A DNA stretch of 64,000 bases from Prevotella sp. (GTDB lineage: Bacteria; Bacteroidota; Bacteroidia; Bacteroidales; Bacteroidaceae): the NCBI GenBank assembly GCA_022641735.1, contig JALCDQ010000001.1, positions 1-64,000 on the forward strand, given 5' to 3'. Each line of letters opens with the position of its first letter. The first letter of the stretch is position 1. The notes beneath the pieces were generated by a model. It was not told the DNA's origin. It was given only the letters and a program-made list of their open reading frames with translations, and searched no databases. The position numbers were made by a program, and so were the translations under genes. Positions 16,290 through 24,553 of this stretch are shown here, piece by piece.

Positions 16290-18074
16290 CTAGTCTAACT
16301 TCAATACAGCAAGAAAGGCTTTTTGTGGAACTTCCACATTACCAATCTGCTTCATACGCTTCTTTCCTCGCTTTTGCTTCTCAAGAAGTTTCCTCTTGCG
16401 GCTTACATCACCGCCATAACATTTTGCCGTAACGTCCTTTCGCACCTGTTTTACAGTCTCACGGGCCACTATCTTAGCGCCGATAGCCGCCTGAATGGCG
16501 ATATCAAACTGCTGCCGAGGTATCAAATCCTTCAGCTTCTCACACATGCGTCGGCCTAAAGTGACGGCATTATCCTGATGAGTCAGCGTCGATAAGGCAT
16601 CCACAGGCTCTCCATTGAGCAGGATGTCAAGCTTTGCAAGCTTGGAAGGACGATAACCATCAATATGATAATCAAAAGAAGCATAGCCCTTGCTGATGCT
16701 CTTGAGCTTGTCATAAAAGTCTATAACGATTTCCCCAAGGGGAAGCATAAAGTGCAATTCTACACGGTTTCCGCTTACATATTCCTGATTGATGAGTTCG
16801 CCACGTTTATCAAGACAGAGCTTCATGATAGGACCTATGAAATTGGTAGACGTGATAATGGACGCACGGATATAAGGTTCCTCGATGTGCTCTATCAAAG
16901 TCGGATCTGGCAACCCTGACGGATTATGCACCTCCTTGCCCTCTCCATGCTTGTCATAAACCATATAACTCACATTCGGCACAGTGGTTATCACGTCCAT
17001 ATTGAACTCGCGGTCAAGCCTTTCCTGCACGATTTCCATGTGCAGAAGTCCCAAAAAGCCGCATCGGAAACCAAATCCCAAAGCGACGGAAGACTCTGGC
17101 ACAAAGGTGAGAGAGGCATCATTGAGTTGCAATTTCTCAAGCGAGGTCCTCAAATTCTCGTATTCCGAAGGGTCTATCGGATAGACTCCGGCAAACACCA
17201 TAGGTTTCACTTCCTGGAATCCGGATATCGCCTTGTTGCAAGGAGTATCCACATGGGTGATGGTATCACCGACTTTCACCTCCGTGGCATTCTTTATGCC
17301 GCTGATAATATACCCTACTTCACCTGTTCCAAGTTCATTTCTTGGAATCATATCCATCTTCAACACCCCGACTTCATCTGCCGTATATTCCATCCCGGTA
17401 TTGAAGAATTTAACGTCATCGCCTTTCTTTATAGAGCCATTCACTACCTTGCAAAGGGTGATGATGCCACGGAAACTATTGAAAATAGAGTCAAAGATGA
17501 GGGCTTGCAACGGCGCTTTAGGGTCGCCGACAGGAGCGGGAATGCGATGGACAACGGCTTCCAAGATGTCAGGAACTCCCTCTCCAGTCTTCCCGGAGGC
17601 CCTAAGAACATCCTCCGGCTTACATCCAAGCAGGTCGACAATCTCATCTTCCACCTCGTCAGGCATTGCCGAAGGCATGTCGATTTTGTTGATTACCGGA
17701 ATAATCTCCAAATCGTGCTCAATGGCCATGTATAGATTGGAAATCGTCTGAGCCTGAACACCTTGCGTAGCATCCACTACCAGCAGTGCTCCTTCACATG
17801 CCGCAATGCTTCGCGAGACCTCATAAGAGAAGTCGACATGTCCCGGAGTGTCAATCAAATTCAGTATATAGGCATCCCCATCCTTAGCTTTATACTCCAT
17901 TTGGATGGCATGGCTCTTGATGGTGATACCTCTTTCGCGCTCCAAATCCATATCATCGAGCATCTGACCTTCAGTTATCTGAATAGTCTTCGTAAACTCC
18001 AAGAGGCGGTCAGCCAATGTGGATTTACCATGGTCAATATGTGCAATAATACAGAAATTTCTTATGCGCTCCAT
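16290..18074 (-). CDS. lepA: Elongation factor 4 (LepA GTPase)
   Basis: Ribosome-associated translational GTPase that back-translocates stalled ribosomes or assists initiation. 594 residues, the family standard. G motifs: [18 protein letters not shown] (G1), [11 protein letters not shown] (G2), DTPGHVDF (G3), [10 protein letters not shown] (G4). Domain V and the LepA-specific C-terminal domain follow (for example [20 protein letters not shown]). A TATCTTTG box on the minus strand at 18098-18105 is a likely promoter and faces the promoter of the lipoprotein gene. Confidence 0.97.
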   Translation of the reverse strand: MERIRNFCIIAHIDHGKSTLADRLLEFTKTIQITEGQMLDDMDLERERGITIKSHAIQMEYKAKDGDAYILNLIDTPGHVDFSYEVSRSIAACEGALLVVDATQGVQAQTISNLYMAIEHDLEIIPVINKIDMPSAMPDEVEDEIVDLLGCKPEDVLRASGKTGEGVPDILEAVVHRIPAPVGDPKAPLQALIFDSIFNSFRGIITLCKVVNGSIKKGDDVKFFNTGMEYTADEVGVLKMDMIPRNELGTGEVGYIISGIKNATEVKVGDTITHVDTPCNKAISGFQEVKPMVFAGVYPIDPSEYENLRTSLEKLQLNDASLTFVPESSVALGFGFRCGFLGLLHMEIVQERLDREFNMDVITTVPNVSYMVYDKHGEGKEVHNPSGLPDPTLIEHIEEPYIRASIITSTNFIGPIMKLCLDKRGELINQEYVSGNRVELHFMLPLGEIVIDFYDKLKSISKGYASFDYHIDGYRPSKLAKLDILLNGEPVDALSTLTHQDNAVTLGRRMCEKLKDLIPRQQFDIAIQAAIGAKIVARETVKQVRKDVTAKCYGGDVSRKRKLLEKQKRGKKRMKQIGNVEVPQKAFLAVLKLD

Positions 18075-18097
18075 CTGTTTTCACTTTCTTTAAGGCG

Positions 18098-18105
18098 CAA
18101 AGATA
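18098..18105 (-). promoter_or_regulatory. -7 box for lepA
   Basis: TATCTTTG on the minus strand, 23 nt upstream of the lepA ATG; the divergent -7 box at 18129 is 24 bp away, so initiation at one could interfere with the other. Confidence 0.55.
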
Positions 18106-18128
18106 GTGATTTTTTCGCAAAATCTTTT

Positions 18129-18136
18129 TATCTTTG
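18129..18136 (+). promoter_or_regulatory. -7 box for the small lipoprotein gene
   Basis: TATCTTTG, 20 nt upstream of the ATG at 18156, giving a very short leader. Confidence 0.55.
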
Positions 18137-18155
18137 CACAAAATAAACTTGAAAT

Positions 18156-18551
18156 ATGAAAAAAATAGTTATAATTTTGTTTTCAGTTTTGATATTTTCA
18201 GCCTGTCATGAGAGCCTGGAAGACCGTGCAGCAAGGGAAGCAAAGGAGTATACGCAACGTTATTGTCCTACTCCCGTAAATAATTTTACACGCACTGACA
18301 GTGTCGTTTTTGAGAAGCCTACGCGTACCTATCATTATTATTGCACCTTTTCCGATAAACTGGATGATGCGAAGATCATCAATGTAAATCGTTCCCAAAT
18401 TCGTGAAGGGCTATTGAAAGGCATCAAGGAATCCACAGATATCAAGGCTTACAAAGAGGCAGGATTCATCTTCGAATATACCTGTCGCTCCGCCAAGAAC
18501 CCTTCTCAGATTCTTTTTGACGACAAGTTTTCTGAAAAGGATTATCATTAA
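18156..18551 (+). CDS. Small hypothetical lipoprotein
   Basis: 131 residues. The first 17 residues form a lipoprotein signal with lipobox IFSAC, so the mature protein would begin at Cys17 and be lipid-anchored. The rest is hydrophilic and contains three more cysteines (Cys36, Cys62 and Cys109) that might form a disulfide in the periplasm. I do not recognise a family. It is monocistronic: it has its own promoter box, and a 22-bp palindrome array starts 6 bp after its stop, filling the space to the convergent TSCPD gene. Confidence 0.75.
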   Translation: MKKIVIILFSVLIFSACHESLEDRAAREAKEYTQRYCPTPVNNFTRTDSVVFEKPTRTYHYYCTFSDKLDDAKIINVNRSQIREGLLKGIKESTDIKAYKEAGFIFEYTCRSAKNPSQILFDDKFSEKDYH

Positions 18552-18557
18552 GTAAAG

Positions 18558-18641
18558 TAAAAGATGGCTTTCTATCCTCTAAAAAGCCATCTTTTATCGC
18601 CTGAAAGACGGTCTTTTACCCTGTAAAAAGCCGTCTTCTAC
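18558..18641. repeat. 22-bp palindrome array D (4 units) filling a convergent gap
   Basis: Units start at 18558, 18580, 18602 and 18624. Unit 1 (TAAAAGATGGCTTTCTAT) and unit 2 (TAAAAAGCCATCTTTTAT) are reverse complements in their cores, as are units 3 (GAAAGACGG) and 4 (CCGTCTTC), so the transcript in either direction could form two hairpins in series. The array begins 6 bp after the stop of the lipoprotein gene and ends 1 bp before the TSCPD stop codon. This placement suggests a bidirectional 3'-end element. Confidence 0.85.
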
Positions 18642-18642
18642 T

Positions 18643-18900
18643 TTACTTGCCTTGATCGAGCATCTCGAGAGCACGCGCCAACTGATCAGGACAACTTGTC
18701 CCCTTGCTTCCGCAAAGGATGCCTTTCAGCTTGTCTTTCACCATCGTGGCATCCATTCCCTTTACCAGTTTCATGATGCCATGGGTGTTGCCTTCGCAAC
18801 CTCCGATAAACTCTACGCTCTGAATGATATTGTTATCATCGACATCAACGTTTATCTGTCGGGAGCAAGTGCCTACAGTCTGATACTCAATGTGCTTCAT
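18643..18900 (-). CDS. TSCPD domain protein (TIGR03905 type)
   Basis: 85-residue protein with the signature TSCPDQLARAL near the C-terminus and VGTCSRQINVDVDDNNIIQS plus FIGGCEGNTHGI in the N-terminal half. These match the small stand-alone TSCPD family, related to the C-terminal domain of vitamin B12-dependent ribonucleotide reductases; the four cysteines may bind metal. Function is not established. It overlaps the end of yebC by 4 nt and is thus the last gene of the pheT-yebC-TSCPD operon. Confidence 0.85.
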   Translation of the reverse strand: MKHIEYQTVGTCSRQINVDVDDNNIIQSVEFIGGCEGNTHGIMKLVKGMDATMVKDKLKGILCGSKGTSCPDQLARALEMLDQGK

Positions 18901-19646
18901 TCTTCGCCTTCATCCTCGGATTCATCCGGCTTCATATTCGTGTAGACATTCTGCACGTCATCGAAGTCTTCAAGCCTCTCCACCATCTTATCGATGGTCT
19001 CACGCTGCTCTGGAGTGACATCCTTCAAGTCGTTTGGGATGCGGGTAAACTCTGCACTGGTGATTTCAAATCCGTTATCCTCAAGGTATTTCTGGATATC
19101 ACCAAAGCTGGTAGGCTCTCCGTAAATGGTAACCTCACCTTCCTCGTCATCCACATCATAGTCATCATCCACACCGAAGTCGATAAGGTTGAGAATCAGG
19201 TCATCCATATCAAGACCTTCTTTCTTCTTGAAAGTGAAGATAGCTTTATGGTCAAAGAGAAAACTCAATGAACCTTGAGTGCCCAGATTACCATTGAATT
19301 TGTTGAAAATGCTACGCACATCAGCCACTGTACGAGTGGTATTATCCGTCAAAGCATCCACAAACACAGCGATTCCATGAGGTCCATATCCTTCATAAGG
19401 TACCTCTTTATATTCGCTCTGATCTTTTCCCATCGCGTTCTTGATGGCGCGATCAATATTATCCTTAGGCATATTCTCACGCTTGCAAGTAGCGATGATG
19501 GCACGGAGAGTAGGATTGTTTTCCGGTTCCGGTCCTCCTGCTTTCACTGCAATAGCGATTTGTTTGCCTAACTTCGTAAACGTACGGGCCATGTGACCCC
19601 ATCTTTTCAGCTTTGTAGCCTTACGATATTCAAATGCTCTTCCCAT
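18897..19646 (-). CDS. YebC/PmpR family protein
   Basis: 249 residues, conserved across bacteria, described as a transcriptional regulator and more recently linked to relief of ribosome stalling. Seen: the basic N-terminal segment ATKLKRWGHMARTFTKLGKQ, the family stretch NMPKDNIDRAI, EGYGPHGIAVFVDALTDN, RTVADVRSIFNKFNG and GSLSFLFDHKAIF. The usual GHSKW near the start is replaced by KRWGHMA, as in Bacteroidota homologues. The acidic C-terminus (DESEDEGEE) is an extension. It is 15 nt downstream of pheT. Confidence 0.92.
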   Translation of the reverse strand: MGRAFEYRKATKLKRWGHMARTFTKLGKQIAIAVKAGGPEPENNPTLRAIIATCKRENMPKDNIDRAIKNAMGKDQSEYKEVPYEGYGPHGIAVFVDALTDNTTRTVADVRSIFNKFNGNLGTQGSLSFLFDHKAIFTFKKKEGLDMDDLILNLIDFGVDDDYDVDDEEGEVTIYGEPTSFGDIQKYLEDNGFEITSAEFTRIPNDLKDVTPEQRETIDKMVERLEDFDDVQNVYTNMKPDESEDEGEE

Positions 19647-19661
19647 TGGGTTTGAATTTTA

Positions 19662-22130
19662 TTATCGGAGCTCTGCTCCCAATTTATTTTTTATACTATT
19701 AATCAATTTTGTCATAATGGCGTCAATGGCCTTGTCATTGAGGGTCTTGGTGTCATCTTGGAGAATGAAATTCACGGCATAGCTCTTCTTGCCTGCTGGC
19801 AGATTCTTGCCTTGATAGACATCGAAGAGCTCTACTTTCTTCAGCAGTTTCCGCTCTGCTTGTCGTGCCACTTCCACCACTTGAGCAAATTCCACATTCT
19901 CATCTAACAATAATGCGAGGTCTCGACTTACTGCCGGATACTTTGATATCTCCTGATATTCAAGCTTATTCTTACGGATGGCCTTCATCAAAGCTGTCCA
20001 ATTGATTTCTGCAAAATAGACTTCTTTGTCGATGTCCATTTGCTTCTGCATCTTATGAGAAAGGATTCCAAGCTCTGCGATGAGCTTCCCGCCACGATTT
20101 TTAATGGCCAGCCCTTTCGAGAAAACATTGTTATCACTATGCTCAGTGACAACTGCGCCTTCCTCAAGACCTACTCTGCGGAAGACATTCTCTACATAAG
20201 CCTTCAACTCATAGAAACTACTGTCTTCATCAGGGTGTGCCCATGAGCCTGTCACCCGTTGTCCTGTCACCCATAATCCAAGGTGATTCTCCTCGGTATA
20301 AGCCTTCGCAGGATTCTCTACATCATGCTTTTCAGGACTGAAATGATAGCAGTTGCCAAACTCAAAGAACTTCAGATTGGAATTCTTTCGATTGGCATTG
20401 CGCACGATACTCTCAAGACCACCGAAGAGAAGGGTCTGTCGCATCACGCCAAGGTCTGCACTCAGAGGGTTCATCACCTTGACGGTGTTCTCCCAAGCAT
20501 AATGATTCAACCCGGCATTCTCATAGTAAGCGACCTTCGTGAGACTGTTATTCATAATCTCATTAAAGCCACATCCCACTAATTGCTCACCTATCAGATT
20601 GGCTATCTTGTATTCTTTGTCTTCCTCACCTTGCACGGTAAGGGATGACTTCAATTGTGAAGGAATCTCCACATTATTATATCCATAGATACGAAGGATG
20701 TCTTCCACCACATCGCAAGGACGCTGAACATCCACGCGATAACCAGGGATAATGAGGTCAATACCCTTTGCATCCTCGTTTACAATCTTCATTTCAAGAC
20801 TCTCGGCAATGCTCTTGATAGTTTCATGTCCTATTGCCTTGCCTATCAGGCGGTCGCAATATTCAAAGTCGAGGCGCACCTTCGCCTCCTCCATCGGATT
20901 CGGATAGACATCCTTAATCTGCATGGAAACCTTGCCACCAGCAAGTTCCTTGCAAAGAATAGCAGCCTGTTTGAGGGCATAAATAATGCCGTTAGGGTCG
21001 ATGCCACGTTCAAAACGATAACTGGCATCTGTACTCAAACCATGTCGGCGGGCACTTTTGCGTATCCAAGTCGGATGGAAATAGGCGCTCTCCAACACCA
21101 CATTCTTGGTTGTCTCATAAGTTCCGGAGCCTTTACCACCGAAAATTCCGGCAATACACATCGGCTCCTCCGCATTGCAAATGCTCAAATCATGCTCACC
21201 AAGGGTATGTTCCTCCCCATCGAGAGTCACGAACTTAGTGCCTTCCGGTTGCGTGCGCACCACGATTTTGTGGCCTTTCACCATGTCGGCATCAAAGCAG
21301 TGCATTGGCTGACCATAAGCCATCATGATGTAATTGGTAATATCCACGATGTTATTGATTGGGCGAAGACCAATCACTGAAAGTCTGTCTTTCAGCCACT
21401 GAGGGCTTTCCTTCACCTCACAATCCGTAATACTCAAGCAAGCATAACGTTTGCAAGCCACCTGATTTTCTATCTCCACGTCGATAGGCATCGTCTCATT
21501 ATCCACCTTGTAAGCATCACAAGTAGGACGATGCAGGCTTGTCTGATAACCATTCTGCTTCAACCAAGCATACAAATCACGTGCTACTCCATAATGAGAA
21601 AGGGCATCTGAGCGATTGGCGGTAATGTCAATCTCTATCACCCAATCACTTTCCAAATGATAATATTCGGCGGCAGGCGTGCCTACAACGGCCTCTTCCG
21701 GCAATACGATGATGCCCGCATGGTCAGTACCGATACCGATTTCATCCTCCGCACATATCATGCCGAAACTCTCGACACCACGAAGTTTAGATTTCTTGAT
21801 GGTAATCTCCTTGTCGCCATCATAGAGTACACAACCTAAATCAGCCACGATGACCTTCTGTCCGGCTGCTACATTGGGCGCTCCACATACGATTTGCTGC
21901 GGCTCTCTCTTACCGAGGTCCACCGTCGTAACGTGCAGATGGTCGGAATCAGGATGCTGCTCACAAGTGAGCACTTTACCCACATAGAGCCCTTTGAGCC
22001 CTCCCTTGATAGCCTGAACTTCCTCCAAGGCGTCTACTTCAAGGCCTGTAGAGGTCAGCGCATCAGCTGTTTGCTGCGGTGTAAGGTCGAAATCGACATA
22101 CTCTTTAAGCCATTTATAAGAAATATTCAT
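19662..22130 (-). CDS. pheT: Phenylalanyl-tRNA synthetase beta subunit
   Basis: 822 residues, the full bacterial PheT length. Domains in order: N-terminal MNISYKWLKEYVDFDL, an EMAP/tRNA-binding domain at about 40-150 (containing HPDSDHLHVTTVDLG), B3/B4 editing domain (about 215-400), B5 domain (about 410-480), catalytic-like core (about 500-700), and the C-terminal anticodon-binding FDX-ACB domain (ISKYPAVSRDLALLLDENVE). It forms a heterotetramer with PheS, which is not encoded nearby. A TAATTTTG box on the minus strand at 22176-22183 is a plausible promoter. Confidence 0.96.
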   Translation of the reverse strand: MNISYKWLKEYVDFDLTPQQTADALTSTGLEVDALEEVQAIKGGLKGLYVGKVLTCEQHPDSDHLHVTTVDLGKREPQQIVCGAPNVAAGQKVIVADLGCVLYDGDKEITIKKSKLRGVESFGMICAEDEIGIGTDHAGIIVLPEEAVVGTPAAEYYHLESDWVIEIDITANRSDALSHYGVARDLYAWLKQNGYQTSLHRPTCDAYKVDNETMPIDVEIENQVACKRYACLSITDCEVKESPQWLKDRLSVIGLRPINNIVDITNYIMMAYGQPMHCFDADMVKGHKIVVRTQPEGTKFVTLDGEEHTLGEHDLSICNAEEPMCIAGIFGGKGSGTYETTKNVVLESAYFHPTWIRKSARRHGLSTDASYRFERGIDPNGIIYALKQAAILCKELAGGKVSMQIKDVYPNPMEEAKVRLDFEYCDRLIGKAIGHETIKSIAESLEMKIVNEDAKGIDLIIPGYRVDVQRPCDVVEDILRIYGYNNVEIPSQLKSSLTVQGEEDKEYKIANLIGEQLVGCGFNEIMNNSLTKVAYYENAGLNHYAWENTVKVMNPLSADLGVMRQTLLFGGLESIVRNANRKNSNLKFFEFGNCYHFSPEKHDVENPAKAYTEENHLGLWVTGQRVTGSWAHPDEDSSFYELKAYVENVFRRVGLEEGAVVTEHSDNNVFSKGLAIKNRGGKLIAELGILSHKMQKQMDIDKEVYFAEINWTALMKAIRKNKLEYQEISKYPAVSRDLALLLDENVEFAQVVEVARQAERKLLKKVELFDVYQGKNLPAGKKSYAVNFILQDDTKTLNDKAIDAIMTKLINSIKNKLGAELR

Positions 22131-22175
22131 TATAATGATTTTTATATTTATTCAGATATTGTTTCTAAAACCGTG

Positions 22176-22183
22176 CAAAATTA
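22176..22183 (-). promoter_or_regulatory. -7 box for pheT
   Basis: TAATTTTG on the minus strand, 45 nt upstream of the pheT ATG; a fair TAnnTTTG match in an AT-rich stretch. Confidence 0.45.
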
Positions 22184-22291
22184 CAAAAAAAAATGCATAC
22201 AACAAAGACTCCTCTTTAATTTTTAGCACATATAACAAGCAATTCTTTATTTTTTTCGTTATAGTCTTTCTAAAATCCGAAAAATATTTCT

Positions 22292-22299
22292 TATATTTG
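22292..22299 (+). promoter_or_regulatory. -7 box for the zinc metallopeptidase gene
   Basis: TATATTTG, 33 nt upstream of the ATG at 22333. Its position supports that start against longer upstream reading. Confidence 0.55.
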
Positions 22300-22332
22300 C
22301 AAAGTGAATCTAAATTTAACACCAGAATAACT

Positions 22333-23217
22333 ATGAGACTTAGCGGAAGAAGAGAAAGTGAGAACGTAGAAGACCGTCGAGGCATGTCAACAGGTGCAAA
22401 AGCGGGTATAGGAGGCATTGGCGGCATCATCGTGATTGCGCTGATGACCTTATTGTCAGGCGGTAATCTGACAGATGTTATCGGTAATGTGGTGCAGAAT
22501 CAGTTGCAAGGACAGGTGGTAGAACAGCCTTCCGGTGGGGAAAAGGAATTCTCTCAGGAAGAACAAGAGGCCGCCGAGTTCTCCAAACAGATACTCGCTT
22601 CCACGGAAGACATCTGGACTGCCCAATTTCAGGAACATGGAATGAAATATACCTACCCTACTCTCGTGCTCTTCACGGGGGCTACGAAGACGGCTTGCGG
22701 TAATGGTTCTGCTGCCATGGGACCTTTCTATTGCTCGGGAGACCAAAAACTTTACCTCGATTTGAGTTTCTTTTCCACTATGACTACATCGCTTGGCATG
22801 GACATCAAAGGCAAGGATTCCTTTGCATATGCTTATGTGATTGCCCATGAAGTGGGGCATCATGTGGAATATCTGCGTGGCATTTTGGATAAAGCCCATC
22901 AAAAAATGAGCACGCTGAATACTACTGAAGCCAACAAACTCAGCGTAAAACTGGAGCTCTTGGCGGATTATTATGCTGGCTGTTGGGCACATTATGACAA
23001 TGAGCAATATCAAAGTTTAGAGGATGGTGACATAGAGGAAGCCATCGGTGCTGCCGAGAAAATCGGCGACAACTACCTGCAAGAGAAGGCTCAAGGCTAT
23101 TCTCAACCTGACACTTTCACCCATGGAACCAGTGCTGAACGCATGAAATGGCTGAAACTGGGCTTGCAAACAGGCGACTGGGACACGACCACCTTCGAGG
23201 AAGGCGATTTGGATTAA
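22333..23217 (+). CDS. YpfJ-like neutral zinc metallopeptidase
   Basis: 294 residues starting at MRLSGRRESENVEDRRGMS; this start is favoured because it matches the usual YpfJ N-terminus and because the promoter box lies between it and any longer start. A single membrane helix (GIGGIGGIIVIALMTLLSGG, about residues 30-48) is followed by an extracytoplasmic peptidase domain. The zinc motif is in AYVIAHEVGHHVEYL (HExxH). Further family segments are CGNGSAAMGPFYC and LELLADYYAGCWAHY, the latter supplying the third ligand. Natural substrate is unknown. The next gene follows after 33 nt on the same strand. Confidence 0.9.
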   Translation: MRLSGRRESENVEDRRGMSTGAKAGIGGIGGIIVIALMTLLSGGNLTDVIGNVVQNQLQGQVVEQPSGGEKEFSQEEQEAAEFSKQILASTEDIWTAQFQEHGMKYTYPTLVLFTGATKTACGNGSAAMGPFYCSGDQKLYLDLSFFSTMTTSLGMDIKGKDSFAYAYVIAHEVGHHVEYLRGILDKAHQKMSTLNTTEANKLSVKLELLADYYAGCWAHYDNEQYQSLEDGDIEEAIGAAEKIGDNYLQEKAQGYSQPDTFTHGTSAERMKWLKLGLQTGDWDTTTFEEGDLD

Positions 23218-23250
23218 ACCTATTATAAAACCTTATAAAAGAATTACAAT

Positions 23251-23703
23251 ATGGATAAATACACGCTTATCATCATAGCAGTCATCGTCATAGCGATGGC
23301 TCTAATCGTCTATCTGATTATCAAATTGAAGAACAATAAGGCGGAGATAGTCTCCAATGTTCAATCTGACAAGGAAACTGAGGATGCTTATATCGAGGAC
23401 TGTATAGCGCAATATGGACAACCGGAAGACATCATTATGACTTCTTCCATCGTCAGTACAGCCCCCAGTAAGCCTGTTCTCGTTTACCCGAACTTCCTCC
23501 TCATCAATGGGCTGAATATCGAAAAGAAGGCCATTACGGACGTTACTTTCAACAATAGTGCCAACCCCTATGTGAATAACGACTATCAAATCGTCATTCT
23601 CACCTCCTTGCCTGACCATGCGGAAATCAACATTACGATAGGCAATGACCTTGAAATGGCACGCAAAACCGCTGAGGAAATCCGTGCATCATTAGTTTCA
23701 TAG
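23251..23703 (+). CDS. Hypothetical membrane-anchored protein
   Basis: 150 residues: an N-terminal hydrophobic helix (about residues 5-26, LIIIAVIVIAMALIVYLII) and a soluble, mostly beta-predicted domain with no motif that I recognise. The segment PSKPVLVYPNFLLINGLNIE and later DYQIVILTSLPDHAEINITI suggest a compact domain. It follows the metallopeptidase by 33 nt and ends just before a strong terminator, so the two likely form a transcription unit; a role with the peptidase is only a guess. Confidence 0.65.
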   Translation: MDKYTLIIIAVIVIAMALIVYLIIKLKNNKAEIVSNVQSDKETEDAYIEDCIAQYGQPEDIIMTSSIVSTAPSKPVLVYPNFLLINGLNIEKKAITDVTFNNSANPYVNNDYQIVILTSLPDHAEINITIGNDLEMARKTAEEIRASLVS

Positions 23704-23730
23704 AAGGTCAGATAACCCTCTATCCCCCTT

Positions 23731-23765
23731 AAAAGTCGGTGAAGTCATCACCGACTTTTTTGTTT
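23731..23765. terminator. Bidirectional intrinsic terminator
   Basis: AAAAGTCGGTGA, a 5-nt loop, then TCACCGACTTTTTT: a 12-bp stem with an A tract on one side and a T tract on the other. It lies between convergent genes ending at 23703 and 23789, so it can serve both. Confidence 0.88.
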
Positions 23766-23788
23766 TATGCCACTTGCTTACCGCACAA

Positions 23789-24553
23789 TCAGGTGTCGCA
23801 AACCTTTAAAATATGGAAGCGAGCCTTCAACCATTCCCGTCCTCTGACGATAGTACGCCGCTTGATTTTAAACCAATATGTGAAAAAATAACACTTTTCC
23901 AAATCCTTCTTGCAAATATCCGCATACATAGAGAGGAACACATTCAACTCCATAGGCTTCAAATCAAGCCGTTCCATGGTGCGCATTTGCTGCGCTAAGT
24001 TGGTCTTTCCCCACTCCATTCGATTGATATCGACCAGTGCAAAATGATAATTTCCCGCCTCTTCAGTGACCATGATATTGGAAGAATTAAAGTCTTTATC
24101 AATGATACCTTTCTTAAAAAGACTCATGGAAAACATTGCGAAATCGTAAGATAATTTCTTTAAATCCTCCTTTGGCATATCTGTACAAAGCGATTTAAGC
24201 GTTGGTTCCTTCAGATACTCGGAAACAAACCACCCTGTGTCATACAAGCCCCATCTCTTTTTGACGATATAGGCTATCGGAGTAGCTGTATCCACGCCCT
24301 TCTTCTGAAGTTTCAAAGCATTGTAAAAGGCCCTTTCTGGCTTGCTTTTGCGGATGAAACTATAGACTATGCAATTAAAAAAAGTAGGCCGTTTGTATCT
24401 TTTGATGACCATCTTTTTGTCTTGAAAATGCGTAAGGACCACCTGATTACGGTCCTTGCAGAAGACTTTATCTACTGTAAACATCTCTTCAGGGATGGCG
24501 TGTATCCATGATTCCAAACCCTGATAATCTTTATTAATAAGAAACTTCATCAT
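23789..24553 (-). CDS. Lipopolysaccharide kinase (InaA/WaaP-like) family protein
   Basis: 254-residue protein-kinase-fold enzyme of the InaA/WaaP/KdkA group, which phosphorylates core sugars of lipopolysaccharide on the cytoplasmic side. The invariant Lys of the ATP site is in KMVIKRYKRP, an Arg-Glu pair is in KPERAFYNAL, the catalytic loop is GIIDKDFNSSNIMV and the metal loop is FALVDINRMEW. The last two are characteristic of bacterial small-molecule/LPS kinases. It overlaps the glycosyltransferase gene by 4 nt (ATGA), indicating coupled expression and a joint role in lipid A/core modification (inference). Confidence 0.83.
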   Translation of the reverse strand: MMKFLINKDYQGLESWIHAIPEEMFTVDKVFCKDRNQVVLTHFQDKKMVIKRYKRPTFFNCIVYSFIRKSKPERAFYNALKLQKKGVDTATPIAYIVKKRWGLYDTGWFVSEYLKEPTLKSLCTDMPKEDLKKLSYDFAMFSMSLFKKGIIDKDFNSSNIMVTEEAGNYHFALVDINRMEWGKTNLAQQMRTMERLDLKPMELNVFLSMYADICKKDLEKCYFFTYWFKIKRRTIVRGREWLKARFHILKVCDT

